Positions 56,480-64,000 of a DNA stretch of 64,000 bases are shown piece after piece. The notes under the pieces were generated by a model. It was not told the origin of the DNA and searched no databases. It saw only the letters and a list, made by a program, of their open reading frames with translations. Source of the stretch: Eucommia ulmoides (Eukaryota > Streptophyta > Magnoliopsida > Garryales > Eucommiaceae); assembly GCA_016647705.1 (NCBI GenBank), contig CM028336.1:5084001-5148000 (forward strand), read 5' to 3'. The number at the start of each line of letters is the position of its first letter. Position 1 is the stretch's first letter. A program made the translations under genes and the position numbers.

Positions 56480-58130
56480 TTAATAATTTTTATTTTATTT
56501 TTTATCTAACTTTTTTATCAATTTTTTTAAAAGTTGGTTGGATGAGTTTTTTCGATGACGATACAGTTTTTTTTTTTTTTTTGCAATTTTGAGTTAACAA
56601 AAGATAACTATTCCACAATAAAAATGTACCAATTTTTTTTTTTAACATAAATTGTGTTCATAAAACTACGTAATAAAATTTAGAACACTAAAAACGGACT
56701 AGTAAATAAATTAGGAAAAAGTACAATTTAGATCCTCTAACTATTGATAAATTTTTAAGTGATCCCTCTAAGTTTAAACGTTTCATTTCAAACCCTCCAT
56801 GTATCATAACGTTTCTAAATGGTCATTCTGTTAGAGATTATGTTAAAACTAACAGAATCTCAAGGGTAAAATGGTCTTTTCATATTTTTTAAATTTTTTA
56901 ATCATTTTTAATTAATTATTTTTTTAATTTATCTCTTTCTCTCTTCCTCCCCCTTCATCTCTCTCTCTTTCTTCCTCCTTCTCTCTCCCCCGCCACCTTC
57001 TTCTCCTTCTCCTCGCCACCTCCCTCTCTTTCTCCCTCATTCCCTCTCCCCGTAACAGGGAGTGAGTTCACCCCCTGTTGCGGGGGTGGAATACACCCCC
57101 TACAACAGATGGTGTTTTCACCCCCTGTTTCAAGGGGTGAACTCACCTCCTGTTGCAGGGGGTGGAATCACCTGTGAAACAGGGGGTGACAGGGGGTGGA
57201 ATTACCCCCTGAAATAGGGGGTAACTCACTCCCGTAACAGGGGGTGAGTTCACCCCCTGTTGCGGGGGTCGAACCACCCCCTGAAATAGGGGGTGACACC
57301 CCCTGTTGCGGGGGTGGGGTGGGAGGGAGGAAGGGAGGAGAAGGCGAAGAAGAGAGAGAGGGAGGTGGCGGGGAGAAGGAAGGAGGGAGAGAGAGAGAGA
57401 AAGGGGAGGAAGAGATAGAAAGATTAAAAAAAAATTAAAAATGATTAAAAAATTTTAAAAACATGAAAAGATCATTTTGCCCCTAAATTCTGTTAGTTTT
57501 AACTGATTTTCTAACGGAAGGACCATTTAGAAACGTTATGATACGTAGAGGGTTTGAAATGAAACGTTTAAACTTAGAGGGACCACTTAGAAATGTGTCA
57601 ATAGTTAGAGGGTCTAAATTATATTTTTCCCAATAAATTATAAATAATCGTCAAAGTTAGTCGGATGAGTTGTTTAGATGACGATGCAGTTTTTTTTGGC
57701 AACTTTAACTTAACAAAAGATGGCATATCCATAACACTACATAATAAAATTTAGAACAATAAAAATGGAGTAGTGAATAATTTTTAAATAATCGTCAAAG
57801 TTGGTCGAATGATTTGTTTAGGTGACGTTGCATTTTTTTGACAATTTTGACTTAACAAGGATGACATATTCATAACAGAATCGAACCCATTTTTTTTTTA
57901 TACAAACTGTGTTCGTGTATACTGCATGATAAACTTAGAATACTAAAAATGGACTAGTGAATAATTTTTAAGTAATCGTCAAAGTTGGTCGGATGATGAT
58001 GCATTTTTTGTTTAATAAATTTTGACTTAACAAAAGATGACATATCTGTAACGGAAATGAACCGCATATTTATTGTAACACTACGTAATAAAAATTAAAA
58101 CACTGAAAATGAACTAGTGAATAACAATAA
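56480..58130. repeat. MULE-2 left subterminal repeats
   Basis: Several diverged units of about 150-190 bp contain gtcggatgagttgtttagatgacgatg, ttttgacttaacaaaagatg, catatccataacag and an acactaaaaatggactagtg-type block. They are interrupted by the element 56714-57631. A related unit lies inverted at about 61500-61640 (gtccgtttttagtattg, gcataaat). Confidence 0.6.
56714..57631. mobile_element. Non-autonomous MULE hairpin element with perfect 9-bp TSD
   Basis: 918 bp with ends GGAAAAAGTACAATTTAGAT and (reverse complement) GGGAAAAATATAATTTAGAC. The arms pair for about 240 bp, then through a pyrimidine-rich arm (56930-57050) against a purine-rich arm (57325-57420). The centre (57050-57320) is an array of caccccctgttgcgggggtg-type units that are themselves palindromic. 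Flanks are aataaatta on both sides (56705-56713 and 57632-57640). No coding capacity. It was inserted into a MULE-2 subterminal repeat. Confidence 0.85.
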
Positions 58131-58707
58131 TTATTTTATATTACAACCCCATAACAATACAAAATTAATTTATCAAAAATATCAATTATCCGTTCAGACC
58201 TTAAATTTTTATAACATACAAGACAACCACAATTTTTTGACAACTTTGAGTTAATTAATGGTGGTATATCAGTATTTTAAATAAGTCCAATAATTTTTTT
58301 TTTTGCATAAATTAAGTTAAAAACACTCCATAAATTGGTCAGCTGGTCTGTTTCGATGACGTTGTAATTTATTTCCATTGCTTTTGAAGAGGTTCATTTT
58401 TTGTTTATTCTTCTTCCCCATCCAACCACATCATTTTTAGGTCAATTTTTGACAGTCCAGAAAGTGTAATTAGCGGTGAGTCGAAATATCTTCCTTTACA
58501 TCTGCAACAATCAATATATGTAATCTGTAAATTAGCAAATGAACTCCAAACTTTTCCTAAGCATTATAAATTAAACGATTCATAGATATCAAGCAAGCAT
58601 TACTGCTGATGTGATTCTTCACGGTCAGGTATCGAGATCTAAGAACTTTTCGTTCGTTCGGTGTTTGGTGAAGATTCAAGCGAGGCTCGTCTCGTATTTG
58701 TGGAGAT

Positions 58708-61026
58708 TTGACGCATATAGTTCTGCAACTAGTGGTTGAGCCTGAGATGACGATGGACGATCCATCTGTGGTGGACAACCATTTTGATGAGAATGTTGAT
58801 GAGGAGTTGATGGCAAACGACCTGGTAGATGATTTGAACGGGGATGACATCGACGCGGCTGTAGGGGACGCTGGACCTGTGGATCGCCACGAGATTGATG
58901 ATGTCGATGATGATAATGTGCAGATGACCTATGAGACCCCGATCCCCTATATGTCATTATACGAATGTGGAGATACAACCATTATTAGAGACTATAAGTG
59001 CAAAACTAACATGAAGACATGGGATCCTGAAAACCCAGAGTTCAGCGTCGGGATGGTTTTTAATGATAAAGAGTCATTTCAAAAAGCGGTGAAGATGTAC
59101 AACATGAAAGTCAATGGTGAGGACATCATCAGGGAAAGCAAGCTAAGGAAGTGGATTGTTGAGTGCCAAAATAGTTGTCGGTGGCGATTGCGTGCCGTTT
59201 GGAAAAAGAAACACGATTACTTTGAGTTAACTAGATACGGTGGAAACCATACATGTTTGTCTTCGAAGACGAATCGAGATCATTCCAACTTAGATTGGGG
59301 AATGATTGCTCATATATTACTTAACCAAAAGTTTATGATTGTCATCAATTTAAATAATTTTATAAGTATAGTTTAATTTTAAATAACAAGGATCACTACA
59401 TCAAAATAACAAGGATCATTGCATCAATCAATATTGCAGCGTGATCCCGAACTCAAGATAGCTGTCATTAAACATAATATATGCGACAACTACAAGTTCA
59501 TGGTATTCTATCGTAAGGCTTGGTTGGCGAGGACGAAAGCAGTAGGGATGCTATTTGGGGATTAGGACAAGTCATATGAAAAGTTGCCTCAGTATGTTGC
59601 TACCTTACAACATTTCAACCCCAGTATTGTAGCGTAATTTGACTACTTTCCTAGTGATACCCCTGACTCTTTCATATTGGAGAAGTTCTTCTAGGCATTC
59701 AAGCTCGCAATAGAATGATTCAAGTATTGCCGACCGGTGATCTACATTGATGACACATTTTTTAGCGGAAAGTATAAAGGCAAATTACTTACCGCTGTTG
59801 GCGTTCTGTCATCCAACAGAGTCTTCCCCATTACTTTTGCACTTGTGGAGGAAAAGACATATAAATGTTGGCATTGGTTTTTAACGAAACTCCGTATTCA
59901 TGTCGTTAGGCAGTTGCCTGATGTCATCCTCATATCAAATCGGCACCAATCCATCAAGTCTATTGTCCAAGATATTTAGGAAAATCCATCCTGTGGACCA
60001 CGTGGACATCACCGATATTATCTACTTCACATCTAGAGCAACTTCATCAAAATATACTGGAATCAACAATTGAAGGACCTTGTCTGGAAAGCCGGCAATG
60101 CCCACCAGATTTGAAAATTTGATCAGATCATGGAGAAGATTGGAGAGCTTAAACTAGAAGGCAGGGCTTGTTTAGAAAAAATACCAGCCAAAAAATGGGC
60201 AATGTCCCACGATGAGGGTAGACATTGGGGTATACTGACTACAAACTTCGCCGAAGTATTTAACAACGTGCTTAAGGGGACGAGAAATGTTCCAATCACC
60301 ACAACAGTTCAAATTACGTTTTATCACATTGTTAAATATTTTGATGAGCGACTTTGTGAAGCAGCCAGGGATAATACCAATGAAGCTAAGTATACTCGCC
60401 ACGTCGTTGATGAACTAAGGAAGAATAAAGTAAGGGAAAATACACACGAAGGTGTTAGCTTCAACATGTAATTTTACATTATTTGTTTTGAGTTCAAGTT
60501 TTTCCTATTTTTATTCATTGAAGTCGTTCAATTTGTAAATTTAAATTACAACAGCATTGATAGGAGCTTTGAAGTAAAAACTAGGCAACGAGATTTTGGG
60601 GGACACAATCAACAAGTTGTCTTTCTTAAACCGGAACCTAGTTGTTTATGTGGTAAATATGTCATATATCGCTTTCCGTGCTCCCACATTATGGTTGTGA
60701 CTACTGTTGTTGGAGAAGATCAATTTTCACTTGTGGATCCTACGTACACAATGGAAGTATATTCACAGATTTGATAGAACTACTTCAATTCGATACCACA
60801 CGAAGTTTATTGGCCATAGACGAACCTGCCAATCATGGTTTCTCATCCACACCGTCTTAGGACCGTTAGATGTGGACGACCATCTACATCAAGAATTCAA
60901 AACGAGATGGACGTTTCGAAGAGGACGTTGACTAACAAATGCAATTTGTGTACGCAAACTGACCATGACAAACGAAGATGTCCCCAAAGACAACGACCCG
61001 TGGACGGACTTGTGCTTCCGCAATAG
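58708..61026 (+). pseudogene. MULE-2 transposase (MuDR/MURA type), decayed
   Basis: The first ORF (58708-59376) has an acidic N-terminus, then the MuDR DNA-binding domain (VGMVFNDKESFQKAVKMYNM, CRWRLRA, GGNHTC). After an intron-like gap the frame resumes near 59440 (DPELKIAVIKHNICDNYKF, FYRKAWLARTKAVGMLFGD), with stops at TAG, TAA, TAG and TGA. The catalytic region has IDDTFFSGKYKGK (first Asp kept), LISNRHQS (second Asp changed to Asn) and NFAEVFNNVLKGTRN. A SWIM finger (CLCGKYVIYRFPCSH, about 60640-60690) and a CX2C knuckle (CNLCTQTDHDKRRCP, about 60940-60985) close it. Same family as the MULE-1 transposase. Inactive. Confidence 0.9.
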
Positions 61027-61769
61027 TCGTATAGTAGAAATATTACTTTGCTATAATTTATTACTATAGTTTTGTTTAATGCCATCACCTTAAGTAATCT
61101 TTATTTTAATATTACTATTATATTTTTGTTAATCGCTAAATGTTATTAGTATGTACCTATCATGAAATTTTCAGTTACTATGTAAGATTTCTTTAGTCGT
61201 ACAGTAGAAATACTACCTTTATATAAGTTATTGTTATAGTTTAGTTTAATGTCATTATCTTATGTAATCTTTATTTTAATGTTACTGTTATTGGCCTTTT
61301 TTTTTTCTACGTTCATACGAATTATGATTCCGGCTGGCGGAATTAATTTAAGATTTCGGCCGTGGGAAGGCCGGAATCAATTTATGATTCCGGCCGCCGG
61401 AATTAATTTTCAATTACGAAGTCGCCGTTTGCGAATCAAGGTTCGTCGTGGACGTTCGTTGACTGTCACCGTTCGCTGTTCGAAATTCAAGGTTCATCGA
61501 ACCAATTTTGACGATTATGTAAAAATTATTCACTAGTCCGTTTTTAGTATTGTTGACTGCATTATGTAGTGTTTCGAATCTAATTTATGCACACAAAAAA
61601 ATTGGTTATTTAAATTACCGATATACCACCGTTAATTACCTAAAAGTTGCCGAAAATATTAAAAATATACTACCCATTTTACATCAAATATTTAAAAAAA
61701 AAAAAAATTAAAATAGTGTCCCACAAAATAGTATAAAAAATTTGTGTATATATTATTTTTATTACATAT
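61027..61769. other. MULE-2 right internal and subterminal DNA
   Basis: Contains a direct repeat (agtcgtatagtagaaatatt-type, 61024 and 61195) and three GATTCCGGC..GCCGGAATC palindromes at 61323-61410 that recall the GC-rich modules of MULE-1, then A/T-rich subterminal sequence. No gene. Confidence 0.5.
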
Positions 61770-61958
61770 GTATATATATTGGATGGATGGGGATGGGGGG
61801 AGGGGGCTGCCACAATGGCAGCCCCCAAATGTAAAACCGGTCGTGCCACGGTTGATTTTACGAAAAAAAAAAAATTGTCAAGAAACCGGCCGTCTCACGG
61901 CCGGTTATAGCCACAATTGTAAATAAAAAAAAAAAAAAGACCCCCTTCTGTAATTTCA
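61770..61958. repeat. Right inverted end of MULE-2
   Basis: Contains GGGGGCTGCCACAATGGCAG-CCCCC, ACCGGTCGTGCCACGGTTGAT and ACCGGCCGTCTCACGGCCGG-T palindromes separated by A runs. It matches 40272-40450 in inverted orientation. Confidence 0.6.
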
Positions 61959-63389
61959 CATCTTATTAAACCCCATTAGGTAAACAAAGCGAGTATGGTC
62001 ATGTCGCACTCACTAACAAAACTCTAATTCTATAAACTCCTCCCATGTATCAATATAATAATCTCATATTCTCCATTAATATTTCGTCTATAAATTATTT
62101 CAACATAATATTAGAGTCAATTTTTCCTAACTCTATTCTTATCCAAATTACATAATCTTTCTTTCCGAATCAACTCCCGTTGTCTTTGATACATTCTATC
62201 ACCGCTCAACCACCGAACATCAAATCCGACATCACCATTAGACTCTCCTTGTAAAGGCGAGTCAAACATGCGCCTTCACGGGTTTGCAAAATCATCACTG
62301 CCGCCGTTACTATTTTTGGGCTCTACAGCAATAACTGTACGTCCAAACTCAACACAACATGCATCACTAAATTTGTATCCCTAAGACGAAGCCAACTCTA
62401 CCAACCTCACCAAAAATAGACACCGCAAGCGCCCTCATGCACCTTGCGAATAATTTACTGCTCCACAGCAGATTTCAAGCGCCACAGCCTATCAGCCCTA
62501 GCATATGGCACCACGTCTGCCTTAACAGTCCAATCAACACCAAGTCAGCGTGATATGTTATTGCTATATATTTGGCCACACGAGCTTCCACATAAATTGA
62601 CACATCATTAGTTTCTGCCACGTGAACTGGCACATCGCCACCCTGTCAACTACCATGCCACCAGTACTTTGACCTACATGTGCCACGTCAACAATCACAT
62701 CATCATTATCATCGTCGTGTCACCTGCCACGTTAGTAACAATTGAGCTGCCCCATCAGCGCAACTCTTTGCCATTGTCTGCCACGTCAACCCTCGTCAAC
62801 ACTTGTTGTTGATCAGTTTAGTGTTGGATCTAGTTTAGTGTTGGATATTTATTGACTGGTTCACCACTTTTTGGAATCGTTCTTGAGGATACAAAATCAA
62901 TTCTTGGCTAATTTCAGTGTTCTAAATCCATCTGTGGCCTCGATTTATTCAAATTCGGATAATAAGATATAATTCTTCTTATATTACTGATTCAGCTCAT
63001 CATGGTGGTTTCACAAGTTCAAGAGTTCATCAATCAGTTCTTTTACGATCATAGATTGGTTCTTGGATAATTTTAACATTTTGAATCCATCCGTGACATC
63101 TGTTTTTCCAGATTCATATCATACAATATACTTTCTTGTATACTGTTGATCTGATTGAATGACAAATTTCAAAGGTTGACATTCACCGGGTTCTTGTAGC
63201 CAATAAGGGTTTTGATTTTGCCTCCACCACTATTTCCATCGCTATTGCAGATATGGCTTCAATCTTCAAACGCCTTCTCTCCAATTATGGTACAAACTTT
63301 TTCCCGGCTTTTCACTTATTACAGGTAATTCTTCTTGATTCTTCGATTCTGCCTGTTGTAATCATATGATTTTTTATCCCAACATTTTC
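61959..63389. other. No gene recognised; recurrent TGCCACGT motifs
   Basis: A segment (62500-62800) carries tgccacgt or close variants at least five times at irregular spacing. It may be the 5' region of the copia element whose pol fragment follows. No LTR boundary was found. Confidence 0.35.
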
Positions 63390-63662
63390 TTATCTAAACT
63401 ATCCGATGTGAACGCTTCTACCATTCATACTGATGATGGTTCTCATATGCGTGTTAGTCATATTGATCAGATTTCGACTTCACATATATCTTTCTATTTC
63501 TGATACTAATTACAAAACTCATTTCAAATATCTTATCTGTTAGGTAACTCTGTGAATTGGGACTTAAAGTAATAATTTCTAATAGTGGTTATTGTGTGAA
63601 GGATCATCGAACAGGAAAAACTCTTGAGACTGATCGTAAACTCACTCTAATTCTCTTATGAT
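63390..63662 (+). pseudogene. Ty1/copia pol fragment (protease to GAG-pre-integrase)
   Basis: Encodes NASTIHTDDGSHMRVSHIDQ and then, after a gap and a stop, LCELGLKVIISNSGYCVKDH plus RTGKTLETDRK. These match the region around the copia protease/integrase junction (spacer and GAG-pre-integrase domain). Several stops and a deletion mean it is a relic. Flanks are A/T-rich. Confidence 0.7.
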
Positions 63663-63970
63663 TTTATATTAACGATTGATGCAATAAAATAACTCATTTT
63701 TTTTATTCCATGAGATATTTTACATTGGTGGATTAAAATGTTAATCAAACGGATCATCATTTATACAAATTACAACACATTTTACATTTTAATTAAACAT
63801 TTTCCTAAATCAAATGAACATATAGACAATGAGATATTTTAGGCCGTTGGATCAAAAGGATTTGGAGGAATTGGGGTCAATTATTTAATTCCCACTACCT
63901 CAACTTTCTTCATTTTCTCATATATCTCTCTTTCTATTTTTTTTTTTAAATTTAATTATATAAATTAATA

Positions 63971-64000
63971 CTAGTGCCTTCAAGCACGGAGTATATACTA
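63971..64000 (-). mobile_element. Helitron 3' terminus at the window edge
   Basis: The minus strand reads CCGTGCTTGAAGGCACTAG followed by T. It has a 6-bp hairpin (with one G-T pair) right before the CTAG end, the usual 3' end of plant Helitrons. The body would lie beyond position 64000. Confidence 0.45.

Noticed and set aside
56955..57438. Two 63-64-codon ORFs on opposite strands
   Set aside because: Both translate the palindromic core of a non-coding MULE derivative.

Overview
The window is nuclear DNA from a flowering plant, probably a eudicot. It is AT-rich, with small exons, plant GT-AG introns, SINEs, TRIMs, MULEs, Helitrons and solo LTRs. Nothing in the sequence fixes the species. Three host genes look intact, all on the minus strand: a CCCH tandem zinc-finger gene (RR-TZF class, 2910-3596, no intron); a complete EMF2 gene for the Su(z)12-type subunit of Polycomb repressive complex 2 (coding 10671-20052, 21 coding exons reconstructed here, 643 residues); and a small two-exon gene for a single-pass membrane protein of unknown function (39162-39956, 138 residues).

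Layout. 1-10 kb: repeats around the zinc-finger gene, including a short Mutator-type element with a perfect 9-bp target duplication (1862-2262), SINEs, foldback repeats and a diverged tandem repeat. 10-22 kb: EMF2, whose introns hold several TRIM retrotransposons, a SINE and a Tourist-like MITE. 22.0-34.05 kb: a 12-kb Mutator-like element (MULE-1) with long inverted ends and a near-perfect 9-bp target duplication, lying about 100 bp upstream of the first EMF2 exon. It holds a decayed transposase and a decayed plant-mobile-domain (PMD) gene on the minus strand. Facing them are two mutually related small accessory ORFs, and a 257-bp near-perfect palindrome separates the two sides. 34-40 kb: MITE, SINE, solo LTR, a copia scrap and the membrane-protein gene. 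40.3-62 kb: a nested complex. Its inverted GC-rich ends suggest a second MULE (decayed transposase at 58.7-61.0 kb) that was invaded by a Helitron (Rep/helicase at 49.8-53.9 kb, 3' end near 40.455 kb); that Helitron in turn received two solo LTRs. 62-64 kb: a copia pol remnant and the 3' end of another Helitron at the window edge.

The host genes show no sign of acting together. The strongest candidate for something undescribed is MULE-1: convergent transcription units as in maize MuDR, but with a PMD gene on the transposase side, duplicated accessory ORFs on the other, a fresh palindrome between them, and four GC-rich palindromic modules plus one longer palindrome inside each end. All coding parts carry at least one stop or frameshift, so this copy is not autonomous. 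All calls come from reading the sequence; no database search was possible.
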